Shown here piece by piece: positions 1-7,604 of a stretch of DNA of 64,000 nucleotides. How positions within the stretch are numbered: position 1 is the first letter of the stretch; each line of letters begins with the position of its first letter. The translations under genes and the position numbers were made by a program. The notes under the pieces were generated by a model. It saw nothing but the letters and a program-made list of their open reading frames with translations, was not told where the DNA came from and made no database searches. Source of the stretch: JAICJR01 sp963848495 (lineage in GTDB: Bacteria; Actinomycetota; Thermoleophilia; Solirubrobacterales; Thermoleophilaceae); NCBI GenBank assembly GCA_963848495.1, contig CAWKDV010000001.1, positions 372,001 through 436,000 of the forward strand. Direction: 5' to 3'.

Positions 1-2
1 TC

Positions 3-1016
3 AGCCGCTCGGTGAGCCTCGACGACCTCGGCGAGATCGACGAGAGCGTCCTCGCCGGCGCCCGCCGCGTGGTGCTGATCGGCTGCGGCACGAGCTACCA
101 CGCCGGGCTCGTCGGCCGCTACGCGATCGAGGAGTGGGCCCGCGTGCCCACCGAGCTCGACATCGCCTCCGAGTACCGCTACCGCAACCCCGTCGTCTCA
201 GCCGACGACCTCGTGATCGGCATCTCCCAGTCCGGCGAGACCGCCGACACGCTGGCGGCGCTCCGGCTCGCCCGCTCGCGCGGCGGCCGCGTGCTCGGGG
301 TGACGAACGTGATGGGCTCGCAGATCACACGCGAGACCGACGGCGTGCTCTACACGCGCGCCGGCATCGAGATCGGCGTGGCCGCCACGAAGACCTACGT
401 CGCGCAGGTGGCCGCCATGTACCTGCTCGCGCTCAAGCTCGGCGAGCTGCACGGCACGATGCCCGCGCTGCAGCGGAGGGAGCTGCTGAGCCAGCTCGAG
501 GAGATGCCGCGCCTGATCGACGAGCTGGTGGACTCCTGCGACGAGCCGGTGCGCGAGATCGCCGAGCTCTACCACCGCGCGGACTTCTTCCTCTACCTCG
601 GCCGCCACGTCGGCGTGCCCGTGGCGCTCGAGGGCGCGCTCAAGCTCAAGGAGATCGCCTACGTGCCCACCGACGCCTACGCGGCCGGTGAGATGAAGCA
701 CGGGCCGATCGCGCTCCTGTCGGAGGCGACCCCCGTGGTCTGCGTGGCCACCGAGTCGCCCGTGAGCGAAAAGATGGCCTCGAACATCCAGGAGGTCCGC
801 GCCCGCGGCGCCCACGCGATCGCGCTCGCCACCGAGGGCAACCGCGAGATCCGCTCGTTCGCCGAGCACGTGATCGAGCTGCCCCGAACCGACTGGATGC
901 TGCAGCCGCTGCTGGCCGCCGTGCCGCTCCAGCTGCTCGCCTACCACGTGGCCCGCCTGCGCGGCCTGAACGTGGACCAGCCTCGCAACCTGGCCAAGAC
1001 CGTCACCGTCGAATAG
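3..1016 (+). CDS. glmS: Glutamine--fructose-6-phosphate aminotransferase (isomerizing), C-terminal part
   Basis: Makes glucosamine-6-phosphate from fructose-6-phosphate and glutamine, the first step towards UDP-GlcNAc for peptidoglycan. Only about 338 residues are visible because the window begins inside the gene; the N-terminal glutaminase domain lies upstream. Both sugar-isomerase (SIS) domains are present. The first carries GCGTSYHAG, ISQSGETADT and AATKTYVAQ. The second carries the block KLKEIAYVPTDAYAAGEMKH, which holds the catalytic Glu and Lys region, and the protein ends in the family-typical LAKTVTVE. A secreted GH18 protein starts 8 nt after the stop codon, so the two may share a transcript. 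Confidence 0.97.
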   Translation, partial: SRSVSLDDLGEIDESVLAGARRVVLIGCGTSYHAGLVGRYAIEEWARVPTELDIASEYRYRNPVVSADDLVIGISQSGETADTLAALRLARSRGGRVLGVTNVMGSQITRETDGVLYTRAGIEIGVAATKTYVAQVAAMYLLALKLGELHGTMPALQRRELLSQLEEMPRLIDELVDSCDEPVREIAELYHRADFFLYLGRHVGVPVALEGALKLKEIAYVPTDAYAAGEMKHGPIALLSEATPVVCVATESPVSEKMASNIQEVRARGAHAIALATEGNREIRSFAEHVIELPRTDWMLQPLLAAVPLQLLAYHVARLRGLNVDQPRNLAKTVTVE

Positions 1017-1024
1017 GACTCGCC

Positions 1025-2683
1025 GTGAAAACCCTTCCCCGCCACCTCGCACTGCTCCTCGGACTCGCCCTGCTGTTTCCAGCAGGCGCGCTGGCGAAGA
1101 GCCACCACAAGGCGCACAAGCCCAGTTGCGCCAAGCTCACGCCACTCGCTCTGGACTTCCGGCGCGAGCCGGGGCAGCAGTCGGGGATGCTCAGCTGGCG
1201 GCAGCCGCGGGCGAGGGTCACGGTCAAGCGCAGGGGCCACCGGACGCGCCACGTGATGAAGGAGTTCCCGGCCAAGTCCTTCCGCGTCTACCGCAACGGC
1301 CTGGTGGTGGGGCAGACGCCCAAGCCCTGGATGTCCGTGAAGGTGAGGACGGCACAGCAGTACACGTTCCAGGTGCGCGTGGTGAACGGCCACGGCAAGC
1401 AGTCGGGCTGCAAGGGCGCAATCATCGCCCGCAGCATCCCGCTGCTCGGCCCGGGGCAGCCCGCATCGGTGACCGCCAGCACGGTCTCGGACACCAGCCT
1501 GACGCTCAACTGGCAGCCGGGTCCGCGCGGCGACGGCACCGTCGTGGGCTATCGCGTGTTCCGCGACGGCGTGCCGCTCGGCCAGACCAAGGCCACCTCG
1601 ATGCAGGTCTCGAACCTCTACTCGAACCGCGACTACACGTTCACGGTCATGGCGGTGGACAACGCCGCGCGGCTGTCACCGCCGAGCCTGCCGCTCTACA
1701 CGAGCACCCGCCCGCCCGTCCAGACCACCGGCAAGGTGCAGGCCTTCCTGCTGGCCACCACGGACCAGTCCTTCAAGGACCTCCAGGCGCACTACCTGGA
1801 CATCGGCACGATCTTCCCGACCTACTTCGACTGCAACAGGGCCACGGGCCAGGTGATCGGCAGCGACGATCCGCTCGTCACGCAGTGGGCCAAGCGGCGC
1901 GGCGTGCAGGTCCTGCCGCGCTACAACTGCCAGTCGCCGGTGGCCGAGCACAAGATCTTCACCGACCCCGCCACGCGCGCGGCCAACCTTGACGCTGTGG
2001 TTGCCCTGGTGCAGCAAAACGGCTACGACGGGATCAACCTCGACTTCGAGGCCGCCCCCGCCTCGGACAAGGACAACTTCACCGCCTACGCCCGCGACCT
2101 CGCCGACCGCCTCCACGCGATCGGCCGCAAGATCTCGGTGGACGTCTCCCCAAAGACGCAGGACTTCGACCCGAATCACCCACGCGGCAACACCTTCGAC
2201 TACGCGAGCCTGAGCCAGTTCTCGGACAGCCTCTTCCTGATGATGTGGGGCGCTCACTGGACCAGCTCCTGGCCTGGGCCGCTGATGGACCTCGGGCTGA
2301 CGAACGCCGTGCTGGCCTACGCGGACCAGGCGATCCCGGACCCGTCGAGGTGGGTGCTCGGCGCGGCGATGTACGGCCTCGACTGGCCCGCCGGCGGCGG
2401 CATCAACCACCCCGCCACGGCCCGCGAGTACTCGGAGATCATGGGGCTGGCGTCGCAGTACGGCGCCACGCCGCAGTGGGACCCGACCTCGCAGGAGATG
2501 TACGTCAACTACACGGACTCCTCGGGCGTGCCGCACGAGGTCTGGTTCGAGAACGCCCAGGCGATCGCCACGCGCATCGCGATCTCGAAGCAGCACGGCT
2601 TCGGCGGGCTCGGCGTCTGGCACCTCGGCAGCGAGGATCAGACGATCTGGACCCAGCCGATCATGCAGCCGCAGGGGTTCTGA
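1025..2683 (+). CDS. Secreted glycoside hydrolase family 18 protein with fibronectin type III region
   Basis: A 552-residue exported protein. The GTG start is followed by a signal peptide (basic MKTLPRH, hydrophobic core, cleavage near AGALA-KS). Residues about 50-230 are beta-rich with one clear FN3-like repeat (about 145-230). Residues about 235-550 form a GH18 barrel with DGINLDFE, Glu342 being the predicted proton donor. Asn replaces Asp at the second position of the usual DGxDxDxE motif, as in spore-coat and peptidoglycan-acting GH18 enzymes. The likely substrate is a GlcNAc-containing wall polymer or chitin; this is inferred. It follows glmS by 8 nt, and the next gene starts 2 nt after its stop, so it looks like the middle of an operon. 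Confidence 0.88.
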   Translation: MKTLPRHLALLLGLALLFPAGALAKSHHKAHKPSCAKLTPLALDFRREPGQQSGMLSWRQPRARVTVKRRGHRTRHVMKEFPAKSFRVYRNGLVVGQTPKPWMSVKVRTAQQYTFQVRVVNGHGKQSGCKGAIIARSIPLLGPGQPASVTASTVSDTSLTLNWQPGPRGDGTVVGYRVFRDGVPLGQTKATSMQVSNLYSNRDYTFTVMAVDNAARLSPPSLPLYTSTRPPVQTTGKVQAFLLATTDQSFKDLQAHYLDIGTIFPTYFDCNRATGQVIGSDDPLVTQWAKRRGVQVLPRYNCQSPVAEHKIFTDPATRAANLDAVVALVQQNGYDGINLDFEAAPASDKDNFTAYARDLADRLHAIGRKISVDVSPKTQDFDPNHPRGNTFDYASLSQFSDSLFLMMWGAHWTSSWPGPLMDLGLTNAVLAYADQAIPDPSRWVLGAAMYGLDWPAGGGINHPATAREYSEIMGLASQYGATPQWDPTSQEMYVNYTDSSGVPHEVWFENAQAIATRIAISKQHGFGGLGVWHLGSEDQTIWTQPIMQPQGF

Positions 2684-2685
2684 CC

Positions 2686-3459
2686 ATGGCACCGGTCTCG
2701 CTCGCGCCTCACCGCGTACAGCGCTCGCGCCTCGAGCGCCTGCGCGTGACGCTCGGCGACGGCGCCACCACCATGCTGCACATGGCGAGCTTCCACCGCA
2801 GCGGGTTCCTGCCGCGCGTGGTGGTGCTCGACGAGCCGGCTCCGCTGGTGGACTGGTGTGCGCGGCAGCGCGTCGACCATGCGGTGGTGGGCGGCTTCTT
2901 CGCGCGATCGAGCGCCCAGCCGCTCGGACAGCTCCGGATCGACAGCGAGGCGCTGCCGAGCGTGCCGTTCGACCCGCCCTGGGGCGACCTGCGGGCCTGC
3001 GTGCAGTTCGCGGACGGCGAGGTGCGCATCGCTCGCCGGGACGAGCTCGAGGACGAGCCGGGGGGCGACCTCCTGCAGGCCGGGCCGCTGCTCGTGTCCG
3101 CCGGCCGGCAGGCGTTCACCGAGGGCGAGGATCGCGAGGGCTTCTCCGCCGCCTCGAGCCAGTTCGACTCGGACATCACCCTCGGGCGCTATCCGCGCTC
3201 GGCGCTGGCACTGGTGGGTGACCTGCTGCTGGCGGTCGTCTGCGACGGACGCGGACCGGACGACGCCGGCATGACGCTGCCCGAGCTGGCGCGGACGCTG
3301 ATCCAGCTCGGCGCGACCGACGCGCTCAACCTCGACGGCGGCGGCTCATCCTCGCTGGTTCACGACGGCCGGCTGCGGAACCGCCCCCGCGAGGAGCACG
3401 GGCTCGACCTGCTAGACGGCCGCGCGATCGTCTCGGCGATCGTCTTCGAGCCGCGCTGA
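2686..3459 (+). CDS. Phosphodiester glycosidase (NAGPA-like) domain protein
   Basis: A 257-residue protein. The ATG at 2686, 2 nt after the GH18 stop, is chosen because the upstream part of the open frame is antisense-like. The NAGPA domain is seen in FFARSSAQPLGQL, the central SQFDSDITLGRYPRSALAL and the signature NLDGGGSSSLV near the C-terminus. Members cleave GlcNAc-alpha-1-phosphodiesters or related exopolysaccharide linkages. No signal peptide is visible, which is unusual beside a secreted partner. With glmS and the GH18 gene upstream, a role in amino-sugar or envelope polymer turnover is a reasonable inference. The 3' end overlaps the convergent luciferase-like gene by 48 nt. Confidence 0.82.
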   Translation: MAPVSLAPHRVQRSRLERLRVTLGDGATTMLHMASFHRSGFLPRVVVLDEPAPLVDWCARQRVDHAVVGGFFARSSAQPLGQLRIDSEALPSVPFDPPWGDLRACVQFADGEVRIARRDELEDEPGGDLLQAGPLLVSAGRQAFTEGEDREGFSAASSQFDSDITLGRYPRSALALVGDLLLAVVCDGRGPDDAGMTLPELARTLIQLGATDALNLDGGGSSSLVHDGRLRNRPREEHGLDLLDGRAIVSAIVFEPR

Positions 3460-4479
3460 CTCCCGGCGCGCGACCTCCTCGCGCACGACTGGCGCCACCT
3501 CGGTGCCGAACAGCTCCATCGAGCGCAGCACGTCCCTGTGCTCCACGGCGCCCACGCTCATCTGCCCGATGTAGCGCTGGTGGCCGAAGAGCTCGTGCTC
3601 GAACAGGATCTTCTCGGCGACCTCCTCGGGCGAGCCCAGCGCCAGGGCACCACGCGGCGAGCGCAGCGCCTCGAACTCCGGAAGGCCGGACGGCGGCCAG
3701 CCGCGCTCGCGGCCGATGCGGTTCATCATCGCCAGGTAGGAGTGCGCGAAGGCGGCGTCGGCCTCGGCGCTGGTGCGGCCCACGAAGGCGTGGGTGTTGA
3801 TGGCCACGCGCGTGTCGGCGTCCGGCACCGCCGCCTCCTCCGCCGCTCGGCGGTAGAGGTCGACGAGCGGGACGAAGCGCTCGGGCTGGCCGCCGATGAT
3901 CGCCAGCGTGAGCGGAAGGCCGAGCGCCGCGGCGCGCACCACTGAGTGCGGCGTGCCGCCAACGGCCACCCAAATCGGAAGCTTCTCCTGCACCGGGCGC
4001 GGCCAGACGATCGCGTCCTCGAGCGGCGCGCGGTGGCGGCCCGACCAGGTGACGCGCTCCGAGTCGCGGATCCGCAGCAGCAGCTCGAGCTTCTCGGCGA
4101 ACAGCTCGTCGTAGTCGTCGAGGTCGTAGCCGAACAGCGGGAACGACTCGATGAACGAGCCCCGGCCGGCCATGATCTCCGCCCGGCCGCCCGAGATCAG
4201 GTCGACCTCGGAGAACGCCTGGAAGACCCTGACCGGGTCGTCCGAGCTGAGCACCGTGACGGCGCTCGAGAGGCGGACGCGCTCGGTCCTCGCCGCAATG
4301 GCGGCCAGCGCCACAGCCGGCGCCGAGACCAGGAAGTCCGGCCGGTGATGCTCGCCCACGGCGAACACGTCGAGGCCGAGCTGGTCGGCTAGCTCTGCCT
4401 CCTCGAGCAGGTCGCGCATGCGCTGCTCAGGGGTGATCCCCGAGGAGAGGTCGGCGAAGGTGGCGACTCCAAGTTCCAT
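3412..4479 (-). CDS. LLM-class flavin-dependent oxidoreductase
   Basis: A 355-residue luciferase-like monooxygenase (F420- or FMN-dependent superfamily), starting MELGVATFADLSSG. The family features are LGLDVFAVGEHHRPDF, the strand RVRLSSAVTVLSSDDPVRVF and GGRAEIMAGRGSF. I place the start at 4479, not at the open-frame start 4512, because a TAGCCT -10 box lies 7 nt upstream of that ATG. It therefore seems to have its own promoter in the 34-nt gap after the CoA-transferase gene. The substrate cannot be told from sequence. The C-terminus overlaps the convergent NAGPA-like gene. Confidence 0.87.
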   Translation of the reverse strand: MELGVATFADLSSGITPEQRMRDLLEEAELADQLGLDVFAVGEHHRPDFLVSAPAVALAAIAARTERVRLSSAVTVLSSDDPVRVFQAFSEVDLISGGRAEIMAGRGSFIESFPLFGYDLDDYDELFAEKLELLLRIRDSERVTWSGRHRAPLEDAIVWPRPVQEKLPIWVAVGGTPHSVVRAAALGLPLTLAIIGGQPERFVPLVDLYRRAAEEAAVPDADTRVAINTHAFVGRTSAEADAAFAHSYLAMMNRIGRERGWPPSGLPEFEALRSPRGALALGSPEEVAEKILFEHELFGHQRYIGQMSVGAVEHRDVLRSMELFGTEVAPVVREEVARRESARLEDDRRDDRAAV

Positions 4480-4486
4480 GCCGCCC

Positions 4487-4492
4487 AGGCTA
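4487..4492 (-). promoter_or_regulatory. -10 box for the LLM oxidoreductase gene
   Basis: TAGCCT ends 7 nt before the ATG at 4479, matching the leaderless pattern repeated through the window. Confidence 0.5.
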
Positions 4493-4497
4493 GCAGG

Positions 4498-4515
4498 TAG
4501 TTGAGAGCACAACTA
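4498..4515. promoter_or_regulatory. 18-bp inverted repeat upstream of the LLM gene
   Basis: A perfect TAGTTG-N6-CAACTA palindrome overlaps the stop codon of the CoA-transferase gene and lies just upstream of the LLM -10 box. It could be an operator for the LLM promoter or a weak terminator; there is no T-run. Confidence 0.35.
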
Positions 4516-5748
4516 GTGCGCCGGAGTGGCGGCACCGGGCCCGCTGACCACGCCGGCGTCGTGGAGCCGGCCTATCTCGCCCGCCGACAGGCCGATCACG
4601 TCCGCGAGCACCTCCTCGGTGTGCTCGCCGAGTAGCGGCGCGCGCATCGGCGGGAGCCGTTCGGCGCCACCGAAGGCGAGCGGACTGCCCGGCATCAGGT
4701 AGGTGCCGATGCCCGGCTGCTCGACCGGGGCGAACATCGGGTTGGCCGCCGAGCAGCGTGAGTCGCGCTCCACCAGCTCGGTGAAGGTCTGGTACGGGCC
4801 CCAGGAGACGTCGCGCTCGTTGAAGATCTCGCGGATCTCGGCCTCGGTGTGGGCGAGGAACCAGGGGCGCAGGGTCGCGCCGATCACCTCGCGCGCAGCC
4901 CAGCGCCCGCCCTCGTCCTCGAGGTCGACGTCCATCAGCTTCTCGATCGTCGGCAGCGCATCGCCGATGCCCGTCGCCTCCACCAGGTTGTGCCACTGCC
5001 GGGAGGTGAGCGCCACGACCATCACGCGCCGCTCGTCGCGCGTGAGGAAGTCGCGGCCGAAGGCGCCGTAGAGGTAGTTGCCGGCCTTCACGCGCTCGTG
5101 CTGGTTGATCTGCACCTCGGCGATCTTGCCGAGGTTGCCCACCATCCAGAAGGCGACGTCCGAGAGGGCAATCTGCACGCGCTGGCCCTCGCCGCTGCGG
5201 CCACGATGGCGCTCCGCCGCCAGCAGGCTCGTCGTGGCCAGTGCCCCGGTGATCGCATCCCAGGCCGGCAGCAGGTGGTTGAACGGCACCGACAGGTTGC
5301 GCGGCCCGGTGGCCCAGGGGAAGCCGGTGGACGGATTGATCGTGTAGTCCACCTCGGAGCTGCCGTCGGGGTTGCCGACGATGTTCACCATGATCAGGTC
5401 AGCGCGCCGCTCGACCAGCGCCTCGTAGCTGAGCCAGGAGCGAGCGGGGAAGTTCGTGAGGAAGAGGCCGGCGTCCGGCCCCGGCGCGGCGATGAGAGCA
5501 CTGACCAGCTCGCGGCCCTCGGGGGAGCTCAGATCGACCTGCACCGAGCGCTTGCCCTTGTTCAGGCCGGCCCAGAACAGGCTCTGCCCATCGGCCGTGA
5601 CCGGCCACCGCCGGCGGTCGAGGCCGCCGCCGATCGGGTCGAAGCGGATTACGTCGGCACCGAGCTGCGCCAGCGTCATGCCGCCTAGCGGGGCCGCAAC
5701 GTAGGCGGACCCCTCGACCACTCGCAATCCATCCAGGATGCCCGTCAT
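4513..5748 (-). CDS. CaiB/BaiF family III CoA transferase
   Basis: A 411-residue family III CoA transferase that moves CoA between acyl groups. It opens with GILDGLRVVEGSAYVAAPLGG and QLGADVIRFDP. The segment VDYTINPSTGFP holds the Asp expected to form the aspartyl-CoA anhydride. It starts 12 nt after a two-hotdog MaoC hydratase gene, itself coupled to a CitE-like lyase. That set resembles mesaconyl/methylmalyl/citramalyl-CoA chemistry, so this may be a mesaconyl-CoA or succinyl-CoA:dicarboxylate transferase. The family is clear, but the substrate is inferred only from neighbours. Confidence 0.88.
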   Translation of the reverse strand: MTGILDGLRVVEGSAYVAAPLGGMTLAQLGADVIRFDPIGGGLDRRRWPVTADGQSLFWAGLNKGKRSVQVDLSSPEGRELVSALIAAPGPDAGLFLTNFPARSWLSYEALVERRADLIMVNIVGNPDGSSEVDYTINPSTGFPWATGPRNLSVPFNHLLPAWDAITGALATTSLLAAERHRGRSGEGQRVQIALSDVAFWMVGNLGKIAEVQINQHERVKAGNYLYGAFGRDFLTRDERRVMVVALTSRQWHNLVEATGIGDALPTIEKLMDVDLEDEGGRWAAREVIGATLRPWFLAHTEAEIREIFNERDVSWGPYQTFTELVERDSRCSAANPMFAPVEQPGIGTYLMPGSPLAFGGAERLPPMRAPLLGEHTEEVLADVIGLSAGEIGRLHDAGVVSGPGAATPAH

Positions 5749-5760
5749 CAGCGTGCCTCC

Positions 5761-6744
5761 TCAGGCGATCAGCGCCACGAAGCGCCAGTCGAGCACGGGG
5801 GTGGCCCCATCCTCCCGAATCGCGCGCACCTGCGCGCGCAGGTGCGCCAGCCCGCCGTCGGCCAGGCCGCGCACCGCCTGCACCTCAAGGTCGGTCTTCA
5901 GTACGTCGCCCTCGAACACCGGCCCCAGGTGATCGCAGCCCTCCCAGGCCACGATCGTGGCCAGCGCCGGGATCGCGCGTGTCGCGTGGGCCGCGGCGAT
6001 CGAGATCGTGTGCCCCCCGTACACGAGCCGTCGGCCGTGCGAGCTGCCCGTGGCGTCGGTGTGCGCGGTGGCCACGTTGAGCGTGAGTCGCGCCAGCTCG
6101 GGGGCGCAGGTCACGGTCTCGCCCGCCTCGAGCGCGAACTCCATGCCCGGCTCCAAATCGGCGAAGTGCGGCGCCGGCGTGCGCTCCCGGAGGGGCCCAA
6201 GGCGCCAGCCGCGCGGCACCGCGGCGTCGAGCACCGCCGGGTCGAGCTGCTGGGGGAACGCCGATACCTCGTCGGCGTGCCCGGTCTGGGCGTCGGCGTC
6301 GCGCAGCGGAATCATCGGGCAGCGCAGGAAGTCGAGCACCTCGTTCCCGTCCTGGTCGAGCGTGCGTATGCGCAGCACCGCCAGGCCGGTCGGCTGGCCG
6401 CGGTTCTGCTTGAGCGCGACGATCGTGGTCGTGGTCGTGAGCGTGTCGCCGACGAACACGGGGCGCCTCAGAACCAGACCCCTGTAGAAGAGGTTGCCGC
6501 GGACGCGCTGGCTCGGCCCGGTCGACTGGCCGATGGCCACGTCGCAGACGAGGTTGGGGTGCACGAGCGGCGCCTCGCGCGAGCAGACCTCACGCGCCAG
6601 CGGCGCGTCGAGCGCGAGGCGAAGCCGGTCGCCCGCCAGCGCCTGGTGGATTGCCGCGTGCCCCTCCGTCAGCGTCAGCGCCGGGGCGTCCGTGTACTCC
6701 TGCCCCACGGCCAGGTCCTCGAACCAGGGCCCGCCGACGTTCAC
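5761..6744 (-). CDS. Two-hotdog MaoC-family hydratase, mesaconyl-CoA hydratase / methylmalyl-CoA dehydratase-like
   Basis: A 327-residue protein with two tandem hotdog domains (about 1-160 and 170-325), the length and layout of beta-methylmalyl-CoA (mesaconyl-CoA) hydratases. The N-terminal half shows GPWFEDLAVGQEYTD and LTEGHAAIHQALAGDR. The C-terminal half shows HTDATGSSHGRRLVYGGHTI and FEGDVLKTDLEV. The GTG start at 6744 overlaps the CitE-like stop codon (GTGA), so the two are translationally coupled. It should interconvert a branched C5 enoyl-CoA and its hydroxyacyl-CoA, which the lyase next door could split. The exact substrate is inferred. Confidence 0.83.
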   Translation of the reverse strand: MNVGGPWFEDLAVGQEYTDAPALTLTEGHAAIHQALAGDRLRLALDAPLAREVCSREAPLVHPNLVCDVAIGQSTGPSQRVRGNLFYRGLVLRRPVFVGDTLTTTTTIVALKQNRGQPTGLAVLRIRTLDQDGNEVLDFLRCPMIPLRDADAQTGHADEVSAFPQQLDPAVLDAAVPRGWRLGPLRERTPAPHFADLEPGMEFALEAGETVTCAPELARLTLNVATAHTDATGSSHGRRLVYGGHTISIAAAHATRAIPALATIVAWEGCDHLGPVFEGDVLKTDLEVQAVRGLADGGLAHLRAQVRAIREDGATPVLDWRFVALIA

Positions 6745-7604
6745 GGCCCACCCTCGGCGCGCGCCAGCACCGCGGCGGCCTGCCGCCTGTGGGCCTCGTC
6801 GATCATCTGGCCGTCGAGCTCCACGGCCCCGCTGTCCGCGCGGTCGAGCGCTGCCACGATCGCCCTCGCTCGCTCGACCTCTTCCGGGGTCGGCGTGAAG
6901 GCGGCGTTGATCGGCTCGAGCTGGGCGGGGTGGATGGCCCACTTGCCGTCGTAGCCGAGCGAGCGAGCATGCGCCGCCCAGGCCCGCAGTCCCTGGTCGT
7001 CGTCGAGGCGCAGGTGGGGGCCGTCGATCGCCTGCACGCCCGCCGCGCGCGCCGCCACCAGCACGGTCTCCTGCGCGAACAGCCACGTGGCCGGCGGCTC
7101 GTCTGACGCCGACGGCCGGCCGAGCGACGCGCGCAGGTCCGCGTAGCCGAGTATCAGCGTGCGCACGCGCGGCGACGCGGCCGCGATCTCCCCGGCACGC
7201 TGGAGCCCCGCCGCCGTCTCCACCAGCGCCTGCAGTCCGAGCGGCGACTCGCGCTCGTCGAGCAGCCGGGCCACGCGCTCCACGTCCGCCGCGCCCTCGA
7301 CCTTGGGCAGCACGAGCGTGGCCGCGGCGCTGCCGGCCAGGGCGTCCACGTCGCGCTCGCACCAGGGCGTGTCGAGCGCGTTGATCCGCACGGCCAGCAG
7401 CCGATCCGCCAGCTCCCCGTCCGCCAGCGCGGCCGCCACCGCCTCGCGCGCGGAGTCCTTGTCCGCCGCGGCCACGGCATCCTCGAGGTCGATCACGAGC
7501 TCGTCCGCGGGCAGCGTGACGGCCTTCGCCAGCATCCGCGGCGAAGAACCGGGAACTGACAGGCATGACCGGCGTGCCGCAGGCTCGTCCAAGTGGGCCG
7601 GCAT
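6741..7604 (-). CDS. CitE-like / HpcH-HpaI aldolase family CoA-ester lyase
   Basis: A 287-residue TIM-barrel lyase of the citrate-lyase-beta/malyl-CoA lyase superfamily. It shows RSCLSVPGSSPRML, LVIDLEDAVAAADK with the metal-ligand Asp/Glu region, LPKVEGAADV, LQALVETAAG, and the C-terminal GYDGKWAIHPAQLEPIN typical of the group. It would cleave malyl-, methylmalyl- or citramalyl-CoA to glyoxylate or pyruvate plus an acyl-CoA. The ATG directly follows the TAG of the aminotransferase/SDR gene (no gap), and its stop overlaps the hydratase start, so all are likely co-transcribed. Confidence 0.87.
   Translation of the reverse strand: MPAHLDEPAARRSCLSVPGSSPRMLAKAVTLPADELVIDLEDAVAAADKDSAREAVAAALADGELADRLLAVRINALDTPWCERDVDALAGSAAATLVLPKVEGAADVERVARLLDERESPLGLQALVETAAGLQRAGEIAAASPRVRTLILGYADLRASLGRPSASDEPPATWLFAQETVLVAARAAGVQAIDGPHLRLDDDQGLRAWAAHARSLGYDGKWAIHPAQLEPINAAFTPTPEEVERARAIVAALDRADSGAVELDGQMIDEAHRRQAAAVLARAEGGP

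Noticed and set aside
198..1052. Long open frame opposite glmS, and many similar long antisense frames (for example under purF, dnaK, clpB, recQ)
   Set aside because: In GC-rich DNA the opposite strand stays open by codon bias. The translations are His/Arg/Val-rich with no family residues.
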